Shown here: one piece after another, positions 1-7,587 of the stretch
Numbering within the stretch: position 1 is the first letter of the stretch
Layout of the letters: each line of letters begins with the position of its first letter
DNA from: Nonomuraea montanisoli
GTDB taxonomy: Bacteria; Actinomycetota; Actinomycetes; Streptosporangiales; Streptosporangiaceae
DNA: 64,000 bases
Assembly: GCF_013363975.1 (NCBI RefSeq)
Contig: NZ_JABWGN010000005.1
Span: 186,001 to 250,000, forward strand
Direction: 5' to 3'
Notes under the pieces: generated by a model
What the model was told of the DNA's origin: nothing
Database searches by the model: none
What the model saw: the letters and a program-made list of their open reading frames with translations, nothing else
Translations under genes and position numbers: made by a program

Positions 1-577
1 TCGTCCGGTCCGCGGGGATGTCCGCCCCGACCACCACCGGTGGCACCGGCCGTCCGTCCAGACCACCAGGCCGGCCCACATCGTCGAACTGGCGCGTCTG
101 CGTCATCAGCCAGCCGACCAGATGCAGCAGCTTGCCACGGAGGGGGCGGGCCGACCGGTCAGTCGCCACGAGCGCGTCGGCCTCGTACAGCATCGCGGGC
201 AGCACGGTCGCGATCTGCGCGTAGCGGTCCTTCCTCCAGAGCGGCATCGACGCCACCAGGACGTCTTCCAGTCCTGTCCGGGTCGGCGCCTCCGCGGGCG
301 AAGCGTCAAGGCCGTGGAGCGCTCGCCGTACCCACGCCCAGGCGAGGCGCGTCTCGCCGTCCGCAGGCTCAGCTTCGAGCCGGGTCATGAGTGAGGTGGT
401 CGGCACCCTCAGGGCCACAGCGATCTTGCGTAAGGTCTCCAGCCGCACGTCTCTACGCGCGTCCTGCTCCAGCTTGCGGATGAGGGAGGCCGACACGCCT
501 GCGAGGTCTGCCAGACCTTGCTGCGTCAGGCCTCGGCGCTTGCGGACGCCGCGAATGCGTTCGCCGATCGTGGCCAC
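1..577 (-). CDS. XRE-family HTH transcriptional regulator, 3' end beyond window
   Basis: Reading leftward, the product begins with a Cro/C1-type helix-turn-helix at about residues 5-58 (GERIRGVRKRRGLTQQGLADLAGVS, split here by its two helices, then LIRKLEQ). After that comes a longer regulatory part that runs off the window edge, so about 192 residues are visible. Proteins of this build in actinomycetes are DNA-binding regulators with a TPR-like C-terminal half; the target is unknown. The start is GTG at 577. No Shine-Dalgarno is evident, but TACAGT lies 6 nt upstream, as expected for a leaderless transcript. It is divergent from the aminoglycoside-kinase-like gene at 742. Its middle part is repeated at 1695-1889. 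Confidence 0.8.
   Translation of the reverse strand, partial: MATIGERIRGVRKRRGLTQQGLADLAGVSASLIRKLEQDARRDVRLETLRKIAVALRVPTTSLMTRLEAEPADGETRLAWAWVRRALHGLDASPAEAPTRTGLEDVLVASMPLWRKDRYAQIATVLPAMLYEADALVATDRSARPLRGKLLHLVGWLMTQTRQFDDVGRPGGLDGRPVPPVVVGADIPADRT
123..316. repeat. Direct repeat copy A, internal to XRE regulator
   Basis: This 194-bp block matches 1695-1889 in the same orientation with about 12 mismatches counted by eye (roughly 94 percent). It encodes the regulator stretch containing MPLWRKDRYAQIATVLPAML. The two copies bracket the kinase gene at 742-1665. They look like diverged paralogous sequence rather than a transposon end, and no terminal inverted repeats were seen. Confidence 0.8.
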
Positions 578-741
578 GCACCCACTGTAAGCGCGCATGA
601 CCCCGTCGTCGCTGCCCCCGGAGATCGTTTCCCGGTTAGGGTGGGGGCATGCTTTGACGCCTGCCCGGCACTCGGGCGCCCCCTCGGTCTCCTTCGTTCA
701 TCGCACCTGTGTTTGAGCTGACTGACGAAGGGGATTTCCGC

Positions 742-1665
742 ATGACCAAGTCGATCTCTATCGACGTTCCGGATGTGTTCGCCGCGTCGTATGGCGCGCA
801 CGGCGCCGAGGCGCGGGCATGGATCGCCGAGCTGCCCCGGCTGGGCGGCGAGTTCCTGGATCGCTGGGGGCTGCGGCCTGACGGCCGGCCCGCGTATGGC
901 ATGGCTTCGCTCGTCCTGCCCGTGCTCCGGTCCGACGGGACTCCCGCTGTCCTGAAGTTCCAGCAGGTCCGGGAGGAGACCGCCGGTACGGCCACCGGCC
1001 TGCGGGTGTGGAACGGCAACGGCATCGTGCGCCTGCTCGATCACGACGAGAGCAGCGGCACGCAGTTGCTGGAGCGGCTGGATGCGGCTCGGCCCCTGTC
1101 CACGATCTCCGACGACACCACGGCCCTGCAGATCCTGGCTGAGCTGATGGCGCGGCTGACCTCGGTGCCCGCCCCGCGCGACGTGCGGCGGCTGGCCGAC
1201 ATCGCCGCCGCCATGCTCGACCAGGTCGAGGGGGCGGTGCCGGCGCTGCGCGACCCCGCCGAACAGCGGCTCCTGCGCACCTGCGCGGCCGCCGTGGCCG
1301 AACTGGTCGGCGAGCCCGGCGACCGTCTGCTGCACTGGGACCTGCACTACGACAACGTTCTCGCCGGGGAACGGGAACCCTGGCTGGCGATCGATCCCGA
1401 ACCGCTGGCCGGCGACCCGGGGTTCGAGTTGCTGCCGGCACTGGACAACCGGTGGGATGAGGTGGAGGCCACCGGCGATGTGCCCGGCGCGGTGCTGCGG
1501 CGCTTCGACCTGCTGACCGAGGTCCTCGGCCTGGACCGGCGGCGGGCGACCGGCTGGACGTTCGGCCGCGTGCTGCAGAACGCCCTGTGGGACATCGAGG
1601 ACGGCAAGGCCGCACTGGAGCCCGCCCAGGTCGCCATCGCCACGGCCCTGCTGCGCCGTGGGTGA
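742..1665 (+). CDS. Aminoglycoside/hydroxyurea kinase-like protein (APH(6) family)
   Basis: The 307-residue protein has the protein-kinase-like fold signature of antibiotic phosphotransferases. HWDLHYDN gives the HxDxxxxN catalytic loop (H198, D200, N205), and IDPEPLAGDPGFELLP contains the metal-binding Asp218. The family uses ATP to phosphorylate streptomycin-type aminoglycosides or hydroxyurea; the true substrate here cannot be told. The ATG at 742 is chosen because GAAGGGGAT lies 7 nt upstream; an ATG at 709 lacks a ribosome site. It sits between two copies of an XRE-regulator segment, which suggests movement or rearrangement of this resistance-like gene. It could equally be a housekeeping small-molecule kinase. 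Confidence 0.75.
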   Translation: MTKSISIDVPDVFAASYGAHGAEARAWIAELPRLGGEFLDRWGLRPDGRPAYGMASLVLPVLRSDGTPAVLKFQQVREETAGTATGLRVWNGNGIVRLLDHDESSGTQLLERLDAARPLSTISDDTTALQILAELMARLTSVPAPRDVRRLADIAAAMLDQVEGAVPALRDPAEQRLLRTCAAAVAELVGEPGDRLLHWDLHYDNVLAGEREPWLAIDPEPLAGDPGFELLPALDNRWDEVEATGDVPGAVLRRFDLLTEVLGLDRRRATGWTFGRVLQNALWDIEDGKAALEPAQVAIATALLRRG

Positions 1666-1688
1666 GGACGCGGACAGAGCCAGGCGCG

Positions 1689-1898
1689 TCACCTGTGCAG
1701 CAGCCTGCCACGGAGGGAGCGGGCCGACCGGTCGGTCGCCACGGGCGCGTCGGCCTCGTACAGCATCGCGGGCAGCACCGTCGCGATCTGCGCGTAGCGG
1801 TCCTTCCTCCAGAGCGGCATCGACACCGCCAGGGCGTCTTCCAGTCCTGTCCCGGTCAGCGCCTCCGCGGGCGAACCGTCAAAGCCGTGCAGGCTCAC
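1689..1898 (-). pseudogene. XRE-regulator fragment (paralogue of the gene at 1-577)
   Basis: An open stretch of about 69 residues carries the segment GLEDALAVSMPLWRKDRYAQ and onward, almost identical to the middle of the regulator at 1-577, but with neither the HTH nor the rest of the C-terminus. Similarity at the DNA level runs 1695-1889. The fragment has no ribosome site and no domain that could act alone, so it is best read as a leftover of duplication or of insertion of the kinase gene. The next 290 bases (1899-2189) show no convincing gene. Confidence 0.7.
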
Positions 1899-2189
1899 GC
1901 GCCTCTCGTCGTGTCTGAGGTTCCATCAGCGCTTGAGGCTTCCAAGCCATCGGCTCAGCATGATCGACGCCGAGCGCGGGAAAAGTCTCCGAGGCCGGTT
2001 CAACGACAGGCTTGAAGCCATGAGTGCTGGTGACTACGAACAATCCGGTGGGGTGCCTTCCATCAGGACAGGCGGCCCGCGACCTGGCGACGATCTGACA
2101 GACGGGGCGAACGACTCCATCGCCCCGCCCGGTGCATCCGCATTCGGCCGAGATCGCGGTGGCCTTCTCTCGACGACGGAGGTGACCGC

Positions 2190-3620
2190 GTGAACGTCGC
2201 CCCGTCTCCCGACCCACCGTCCTGGCGGGAACTGCTCGGGACGGAACACCTCGGTGCGGCGATCGTGCTGGCCGGCGGGGTACTGGTGGCTGCGATCAAC
2301 ATCTACCTCGCGGCGAGCCTGCTGCCGACCGCGGTGTCCGATCTCGGTGGCGAGAGCTTCTACGCGTGGAACATGACCATTTACCTCGTCGCCATGGTGG
2401 TCGCGACGATGCTCACCGGTCGGTTGCTGTCCCGGCGGGGAAACGTCGGCGCCTATCTTCTGGGCTTCGCCACGTTCACGGCAGGCTCCGTGGCCTGCGC
2501 GCTGAGCCCCGCGATGGTCGTGCTGCTGCTCTCCCGCGGCGTCCAGGGGCTCGGCGCCGGGCTGCTGTCCGGGCTGGGGTTCGCCGTCATCCGGTCGGCG
2601 CTGCCGTCGCGCCTTTGGACGCGCGGTGCGGCGCTGATGTCAGCGATGTACGGCGTGGGCAACTTCACCGGCCCGGCGCTCGGTGGCCTGTTCGCCCAGT
2701 TGGGCGTGTGGCGCCTGGCGTTCGCGGCCATGGCAGTGCTCGCGGCGCTGTGCGGTGCGATGGTGCCTCGCGTGATGCCGCCCGGTGAACGCAGCGACGT
2801 GCGCCCGCCGATCCCCGCCGTGTCGCTCTCGCTGGTCATGGCAGCGGCGGGTGCCGTGAGTGTGGCGGGAGTGCTGCCGGGCACGCTCGCGAAGGCCGCG
2901 GGCATCGCGGGGGCGTTGCTCCTGGTGGCCGGGTTCGTCGTCCATGAGCGACGAAGCGAACTGCGGGTCTTCCCGCAGGCGACGTACCGGAGGGGGTCGT
3001 CGCTGAAGTGGATCTATCTGACGCTGGGGCTGCTGTCCTTCGGCGTCGCGGTCGAGTCGTTCCTACCGTTGTTCGGTCAGCGGCTGGCGGGGTTGCCGCC
3101 GCTGGTGGCGGGGTTCTTCGCCGCGGCGATCTCGCTGGGGTGGTCACTCACCCAGATCGGCAGTTCTTCGGTGATGGGGGACCGCGGGGTGCGGCGGTTG
3201 TGCGTGCTCGGCCCCGTGTTGCTGGCTCTGAGTCTACTCGTCCAGGGACTTCTGCAGCGTGCGGACACGCCGACCTGGCTGGTGGCCATCTGGGTGCCGG
3301 TGCTGCTGGTCGCGGGTTCGGGCATCGGGCTGGCTTATCCGCACCTGTCGGTGGCGGCGATGTCCTGCATCCCCGACCCGGAAGAAGGAGCGCGGGCGGC
3401 CACGGCGATCGCCACGGTGACGAGCCTGTCGATCGCGTTCGGGACGGCAGTCGCGGGAGTCCTGCTCAACCTGGGCGGCGAGTCGATCCTCGACTCGGCA
3501 CGGTACGTGCTGTTCGGGCTGCCGATCATCTGTGCGCTCGGCACCCTGACCGCATGGGCAGCGAATCGCACCAGGCGGCTGGAGCAGGCCGGCCAGGCCC
3601 CGCTCCGCCTGGGTTCGTAA
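2190..3620 (+). CDS. MFS drug-efflux-type transporter
   Basis: The 476-residue integral membrane protein has 12-14 hydrophobic segments. TGRLLSRRGN matches the loop 2-3 MFS motif A, and GVGNFTGPALGG matches antiporter motif C, typical of proton/drug antiporters. The family exports toxic small molecules across the cytoplasmic membrane using the proton gradient; the substrate is unknown. The start is GTG at 2190, preceded by GGAGGTGA at 2179-2185. It is followed by a degenerate arsR fragment, possibly a former regulator, though no functional link is shown. Orientation and spacing suggest it is transcribed alone. Confidence 0.85.
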   Translation: MNVAPSPDPPSWRELLGTEHLGAAIVLAGGVLVAAINIYLAASLLPTAVSDLGGESFYAWNMTIYLVAMVVATMLTGRLLSRRGNVGAYLLGFATFTAGSVACALSPAMVVLLLSRGVQGLGAGLLSGLGFAVIRSALPSRLWTRGAALMSAMYGVGNFTGPALGGLFAQLGVWRLAFAAMAVLAALCGAMVPRVMPPGERSDVRPPIPAVSLSLVMAAAGAVSVAGVLPGTLAKAAGIAGALLLVAGFVVHERRSELRVFPQATYRRGSSLKWIYLTLGLLSFGVAVESFLPLFGQRLAGLPPLVAGFFAAAISLGWSLTQIGSSSVMGDRGVRRLCVLGPVLLALSLLVQGLLQRADTPTWLVAIWVPVLLVAGSGIGLAYPHLSVAAMSCIPDPEEGARAATAIATVTSLSIAFGTAVAGVLLNLGGESILDSARYVLFGLPIICALGTLTAWAANRTRRLEQAGQAPLRLGS

Positions 3621-3893
3621 CCCGTTCTCCGGCACCAGGTCAGGGGCGGGGAGTCACCAGCTCGTCGCCGGCGGGCCGGTGGACTGACCCGTGCGGCCCC
3701 TCCCGCTGCCCCTTCGCGGGTCACTGTCCCGCCGACCCCTCGCGGATCAGCAGCAGCCGGCCCCGGACGCCGCCGGCGCGTTCCGCTCGTCGGTCTGATC
3801 GGCGGCCTGGTCGGCGGTCGGGCCGGCGGTCGGGCCGGCGGTCGGGCCGCAGGCGCACCGCTGGGCGAGGACGACGCGGCCGAGCCGGCGTGG

Positions 3894-4121
3894 ATGTTCA
3901 AAGCGCTCTCCGATCCCGTCCGGTTGCGGTTGCTGTCCCTGATCGCCTCGCATGAGGGCGGGGAAGCGTGCGTGTGCGACCTGACCGGCCCGTTCGACGT
4001 GTCCCAGCCGACGATCTCCCATCACCTGAAGATGCTGCGGAAAGCCGGGCCGGTCGGCTCCGAGCGGCGCGGAGCATGGGAGCCGTCGATCTTGCCTGGG
4101 TCCGGGGAGCTGACGTTATGA
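3894..4121 (+). pseudogene. Truncated ArsR-family regulator
   Basis: The reading frame contains the ArsR winged-helix core: MFKALSDPVRLRLLSLIAS, then a cysteine pair EACVCDL, and the recognition helix FDVSQPTISHHLKMLRKAG. After SERRGAW the sequence no longer follows the family: the wing and C-terminal helix are replaced by an unrelated run ending at 4121. Upstream the frame stays open and reads plausible family sequence (APLGEDDAAEPAW) preceded by three copies of the 12-mer ggcggtcgggcc, but no good start codon was found. Intact relatives sense metalloids or metals through the Cys pair. This copy has probably lost function; its 3' end runs into the trp leader promoter. Confidence 0.65.
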
Positions 4122-4122
4122 T
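4092..4122 (+). promoter_or_regulatory. Candidate promoter of trp leader
   Basis: TTGCCT (4092-4097) and TATGAT (4117-4122) are separated by 19 bases, slightly long. Transcription would begin close to the leader-peptide ATG at 4129, which has no Shine-Dalgarno, so the leader may be translated from a leaderless mRNA. This is inferred from motif spacing only. Confidence 0.4.
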
Positions 4123-4128
4123 GGGCTT

Positions 4129-4170
4129 ATGCGTCTTTCGTCGTGTCTGAGCTGGTGGCGCTCCTCATAG
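4129..4170 (+). CDS. trpL: trp leader peptide (MRLSSCLSWWRSS)
   Basis: This thirteen-codon open frame has tandem Trp codons at 4153-4158 and a TAG stop at 4168-4170. The stop lies inside the loop and 3' arm of the first hairpin, the layout expected for ribosome-mediated attenuation. When charged tRNA-Trp is scarce the ribosome would stall on the two UGG codons and change downstream RNA folding. The next gene encodes tryptophanyl-tRNA synthetase. An auxiliary TrpRS gene of Streptomyces coelicolor (trpRS1) is known to be controlled in this way. Confidence 0.85.
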   Translation: MRLSSCLSWWRSS

Positions 4171-4225
4171 GAGCGGCCGCCTCGCAGGCATGAAGAAAAG
4201 GGCCGTTCGGACGGACGGCCCTTTT
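4160..4225 (+). promoter_or_regulatory. Transcription attenuator controlling trpS
   Basis: Arm 1 GCTCCT (4160-4165) pairs with arm 2 AGGAGC (4169-4174). Arm 3/4 is an 11-bp perfect terminator stem, AAAAGGGCCGT (4196-4206) with ACGGCCCTTTT (4215-4225), ending in a T run. The antiterminator GCGGCC (4173-4178) can pair with GGCCGT (4201-4206), which is mutually exclusive with both hairpins. A ribosome stalled at the Trp codons 4153-4158 would cover arm 1, free arm 2 and prevent termination. All four arms are visible; the switch itself is inferred. Confidence 0.85.
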
Positions 4226-4293
4226 GTGTTCCCTGGACCAGGGGTGCGGCGTCCTGACGGCGACATCGACCCGACCCACCAGGAGACCACCTC

Positions 4294-5406
4294 ATGGACA
4301 CCACCCTGCAGACCACGGATTCCGAGGCCCTCACCTCCGACGCCTCCACCGACCCGATCGGGACTTCCGCCGCGCAGGGGCGCAGCGCGGTGCTGGAGGA
4401 GCTGATCCTCCAGGACCCCGGACAGTTCCGGGTGCTGACCGGCGACCGCCCCACCGGACGGCTGCATCTGGGTCACTACTTCGGCACCCTCCACAACCGG
4501 ATGCGGCTGCAGAACCTCGGCGTGGAGACGTTCGTCATCATCGCGGACTACCAGGTCCTGACCGACCGCGACATCGCCGACAACCTGACCGAGTACGTCG
4601 AGGAGCTGGTACTCGACTACCTCGCCATCGGCGTGGACCCGGCGCGCAGCACGATCTTCACGCACAGCGCCGTCCCCGCCCTCAACCAGCTCATGCTGCC
4701 GTTCCTCAGCCTCGTCTCCGTCTCCGAGCTCAACCGCAACCCCACGGTCAAGGACGAGATCGCCCACTCGCGCCAGTCCGCCGTCAGCGGCCTGATGTTC
4801 ACCTATCCCGTCCACCAGGCCGCCGACATCCTCTTCTGCAAGGCCAACCTGGTCCCGGTCGGTCAGGACCAGCTCCCCCACCTCGAGATCACCCGGACCG
4901 TCGCCCGCCGCTTCAACGAGCGCTACGGCAACGGCACTCCCGTGTTCCCCCGTCCCGACGCCCTGCTGTCGAACGCGCCGCTGCTGCTGGGCATGGACGG
5001 CACCAAGATGAGCAAGAGCCGGGGCAACGCCATCACCCTGGCCGCCGACGCCGACGAGACGGCCCGGCTGATCAAGGGGGCGAAGACAGACTCCGAGCGC
5101 TTCATCACCTACGACCCGGTGACCCGCCCCGAGGTGTCCTCGCTCCTGCTCCTGACGGCCCTGTGCCAGAACCGCGCCCCCGAGCAGATCGCCGCCGAGA
5201 TCGGCTCCGCGGGAGCCGCCGCGCTGAAGAGGACCGTGACCGAGGCGGTCAACGAGTTCCTGGCTCCGATCCGGGCCCGCCGGACCGAGTTGGCGCAGGA
5301 CCGCACCCACCTGCGCCGGGTGCTGCGCGAAGGCAACGAGAGGGCCAACGCCGTGGCCGACGCCACGCTCGCCGAGGTGCGTACCGCCATGAACAGCCAT
5401 TACTGA
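4294..5406 (+). CDS. trpS: Tryptophanyl-tRNA synthetase, auxiliary type
   Basis: The 370-residue class I synthetase charges tRNA-Trp with tryptophan using ATP. HLGH at residues 58-61 is the HIGH motif and KMSKS at 238-242 is exact. About 30 extra residues precede the catalytic core. ATG 4294 has AGGAG at 4281-4285. The Trp attenuator immediately upstream means expression should rise when charged tRNA-Trp is low. That arrangement is known for auxiliary, indolmycin-resistant TrpRS genes of actinomycetes, so this copy may be a resistance or reserve enzyme beside a housekeeping trpS elsewhere. Whether it is inhibitor-resistant cannot be read from the sequence. Confidence 0.93.
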   Translation: MDTTLQTTDSEALTSDASTDPIGTSAAQGRSAVLEELILQDPGQFRVLTGDRPTGRLHLGHYFGTLHNRMRLQNLGVETFVIIADYQVLTDRDIADNLTEYVEELVLDYLAIGVDPARSTIFTHSAVPALNQLMLPFLSLVSVSELNRNPTVKDEIAHSRQSAVSGLMFTYPVHQAADILFCKANLVPVGQDQLPHLEITRTVARRFNERYGNGTPVFPRPDALLSNAPLLLGMDGTKMSKSRGNAITLAADADETARLIKGAKTDSERFITYDPVTRPEVSSLLLLTALCQNRAPEQIAAEIGSAGAAALKRTVTEAVNEFLAPIRARRTELAQDRTHLRRVLREGNERANAVADATLAEVRTAMNSHY

Positions 5407-5817
5407 CCGATCTTGGGGCACGCCGCACGGTTCGGCGTGACCCTTGCCATGTCCGGCACCCTCGCTGTCGGCGGGCTGGAAGCCGTACCGGGGCTTCCGG
5501 ACGCTCACCCCATGAGTCAAGGTGGGGTCCGCCAAGCTCATCATGGAGAACTACGAGGAGTACGACTGCCGCTGGGACAGCCCGTACTACATGCTCTGGC
5601 TGAGGAAGTAGCCACGGGCGCGATCCGGCGTCCCACCCGCCGAGCCGGCCGGCACACTCGCCGAGCCGGCCGGCACGCTCGCCGAGCCGCGAAGCGGGAG
5701 ACGGACTCCGTACCCGGTCGCGCCCCGCGTGAGCCTGGCGGCGTCGCAGGCCGGCGTGCCGGGGACAGGCATCCGGGCCCCGAGCGCCTCTCCTCTCACA
5801 GCAGCATGTGTGGCTGA
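5407..5817. other. Non-coding or decayed stretch after trpS
   Basis: About 410 bases lack a convincing gene. One frame ending in a TAG at 5609-5611 reads KLIMENYEEYDCRWDSPYY and then MLWLRK, which looks like the C-terminal tail of a lost protein that I cannot identify. At about 5638-5700 there are imperfect tandem copies of a roughly 20-bp unit, cgccgagccggccggcac. No promoter or terminator was recognised. Confidence 0.4.
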
Positions 5818-6242
5818 TCACCCGGCGCAGATGGCGTGGATCTCCAGCTCGTAGTCCTCGTCGCCGGTGTAGTCGAAGGCGACGGTCCAGCCGTTCGTGG
5901 CGGGCTGGCCGGCCTTGAGCGCGCCGAGGGACAGCGCCGTGCCCGACCTGTTGAGCGTGCCGCCACCACTCACGACCGCGGTGTCGGCATCTCGCCCTCG
6001 GGGCCCTGCGGTCCTTGAGGTCCGGGTTCGCCCTGCGTGCCGCCGCCGATCACCAGCCGCTGCTCGGTCGCCCGGCACTGGATGGACGCGTTCACCACCC
6101 GGGCGTACCGCGTCTTCTTGTGCACGCATACGGACACCTGACCGGTCGCCGATGAGGCGGAGGCGACGCCGCCCGCGACGAGAAGCGACAGGGCCAACGC
6201 TCCGGCCCCCGCGAGAGCGAGAACGCGATGACGACGAATCAT
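5818..6242 (-). pseudogene. Secreted collagen-like protein with internal frameshift
   Basis: The gene starts at ATG 6242 with a signal peptide (MIRRHRVLALAGAGALALSL, then a VASAS cleavage region). It continues with a Cys-containing domain (QVSVCVHKKTRYARVVNAS) and a short Gly-X-Y stretch, GEPGPQGPQGPEG. This frame stops at 5970. In the -1/+1 shifted frame the protein resumes as RDADTAVVSGGG and ends at 5818 with GWTVAFDYTGDEDYELEIHA and CAG. Both halves look like coding sequence, so a single-base change near 5990 interrupts the gene; a sequencing error or slippage in the repeat cannot be excluded. The product would be exported; its role is unknown. Confidence 0.6.
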
Positions 6243-6314
6243 CCTGGGCGCGGCTCACCTTTCCCGAAACCTGTGGCATGAGGAAGATCGGGTGCCGAAG
6301 GTATTCGGCGGCCC

Positions 6315-6713
6315 TTGTCGCCCGCTTGGAGCTTCTTGCGGCAGGACACCGGGCACGTCTTCGAGCACGACGTCTACACCGTGCTCATGGCCGCCGACCC
6401 GACGCTGAGTCCGGACGCCCTTGACCAGGTCCCGGAGCACAAGCGGCCCGTCCTCAAGCCCGAGCTCTTCGAGTTCTACGCCTCCCGGTACTCCCGGCAC
6501 ACCATCGCCGTCTGCTGCGACGTGAAGGTCGACCACTGGGTGCTCTTCGGGACGGACGAGGCGCCCGAATGGGGTGAGCCCGTCGAGTACCAGCAGAAGA
6601 TGCGCGGTCGCCTGCGAACAGCGGTGCTGCGGCGGGTATCGGCTAGAGGCGTGTCGCGGTTCGGACGAGGTCGGCGACGGCTTTGGATCTGCTGTGTGGC
6701 GGCCAGGCGATGA
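6315..6713 (+). CDS. Hypothetical protein, probably truncated
   Basis: The open frame has protein-like sequence in its middle (VFEHDVYTVLMAADPTLSPD and PELFEFYASRYSRHTIAVCC), then an Arg-rich tail of about 35 residues that overlaps the 3' end of the LysR gene on the other strand. The tail is probably read-through of an original C-terminus lost by rearrangement. No start with a ribosome site is visible; 6315 is the first usable codon (TTG). I do not recognise the family. It has no membrane segment and may be a relic. Confidence 0.35.
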   Translation: MSPAWSFLRQDTGHVFEHDVYTVLMAADPTLSPDALDQVPEHKRPVLKPELFEFYASRYSRHTIAVCCDVKVDHWVLFGTDEAPEWGEPVEYQQKMRGRLRTAVLRRVSARGVSRFGRGRRRLWICCVAARR

Positions 6714-7482
6714 CGGTCGTGACGGCCGGTGCGTCCGGCACCGGCACGATGGCGTGGTCGTCGCGGAGCTGGTCTCGGAGCGACTCGGGTACGACGGCGC
6801 AGGCCAGTCCGAGCGCGATCAGTTGGAGCAGTTGGGTATGGTCGCGCACCTGCGGGCCGGGGCCGTCCGGATGGCCGCCATCTCGTCCAGGCCAGCGCGG
6901 CAGGGGCAGGTCCGTCTGGGCGTTGACCTCGACCAACGACAGATGCGCCCGGTCGGCGAGGGGATGACCCTTGGGCAGGACCACGACCTGCTGTTCGGTG
7001 TGCAGATCCTCGGTGTCGAATCCGGCTGTCGTGTCGTAAGGCCGGTGGAGCAGAGCAACGTCGGCACGCCCGGTGCGCAGCAGACTTTCCGGCTCGCCCG
7101 GCCCGCACAGCATCACCTCGACGGCCACGGCGCCCGGTTCAGCGGCGTAGGCGTCCAGAAGCTTCGACAACAGTTCCCTGGACGCTCCGGCCTTGGCGGC
7201 CAGGACCACACCCGGCTGGTCGTCCGCGGCACGGCGGGTGCGGCGCTCGGCGGCTTCGACCGCGTCGAGCGCTGTCCGGGCCTCCCGCAGCAGCACCGAC
7301 CCGGCCTCGGTCAAGGCGACGGCGCGAGCGGTGCGGTGCAGCAGAACGACTCCGAGCCGCCGTTCCAACTGCTGGATCGCCCGCGACAGTGGTGGTTGCG
7401 CCATCGCGAGCCGTTGTGCCGCCCGCCCGAAGTGCAACTCCTCGGCGACGGCGACGAAGTATCGCAACTCCCGCGTCTCCAC
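6643..7482 (-). CDS. LysR-family transcriptional regulator
   Basis: At 279 residues this is close to the family norm. Residues 1-60 form the winged HTH (RELRYFVAVAEELHFGRAAQ, then PPLSRAIQQLERRLG). The rest is the periplasmic-binding-like effector domain, with LPKGHPLADRAHLSLVEV. The start is GTG at 7482, directly before ETRELRYF; longer upstream frames read through the divergent promoter. It probably controls the divergent SDR and quinone-oxidoreductase-like genes at 7588 and 8387. A T-N11-A dyad at 7515-7529 in the intergenic region fits its binding site. LysR regulators usually repress themselves and activate the divergent gene when a small ligand binds. Confidence 0.9.
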   Translation of the reverse strand: METRELRYFVAVAEELHFGRAAQRLAMAQPPLSRAIQQLERRLGVVLLHRTARAVALTEAGSVLLREARTALDAVEAAERRTRRAADDQPGVVLAAKAGASRELLSKLLDAYAAEPGAVAVEVMLCGPGEPESLLRTGRADVALLHRPYDTTAGFDTEDLHTEQQVVVLPKGHPLADRAHLSLVEVNAQTDLPLPRWPGRDGGHPDGPGPQVRDHTQLLQLIALGLACAVVPESLRDQLRDDHAIVPVPDAPAVTTVIAWPPHSRSKAVADLVRTATRL

Positions 7483-7514
7483 CAGCGCATCGTATCCGGC
7501 GCTGACCACGACCA

Positions 7515-7529
7515 ATACCCGTGCGGTAT
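7515..7529. promoter_or_regulatory. LysR-type operator ATACC-N5-GGTAT
   Basis: The perfect dyad ATACC CGTGC GGTAT lies 33 bp from the LysR start and 59 bp from the SDR start. T7516 and A7528 give the T-N11-A spacing that defines LysR boxes. It is the only perfect dyad of this kind seen in the divergent gap. Confidence 0.65.
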
Positions 7530-7587
7530 CGCCGCTCACCTGACCGGTCTTGGACGCCCCACCCGAGTCCGCAACATGATCGACGGC

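Noticed and set aside
1906..4151. A 14-bp identity, TCGTCGTGTCTGAG, between the end of the XRE fragment and the trp leader
   Set aside because: Too short to show a shared origin and there is no similarity on either side.
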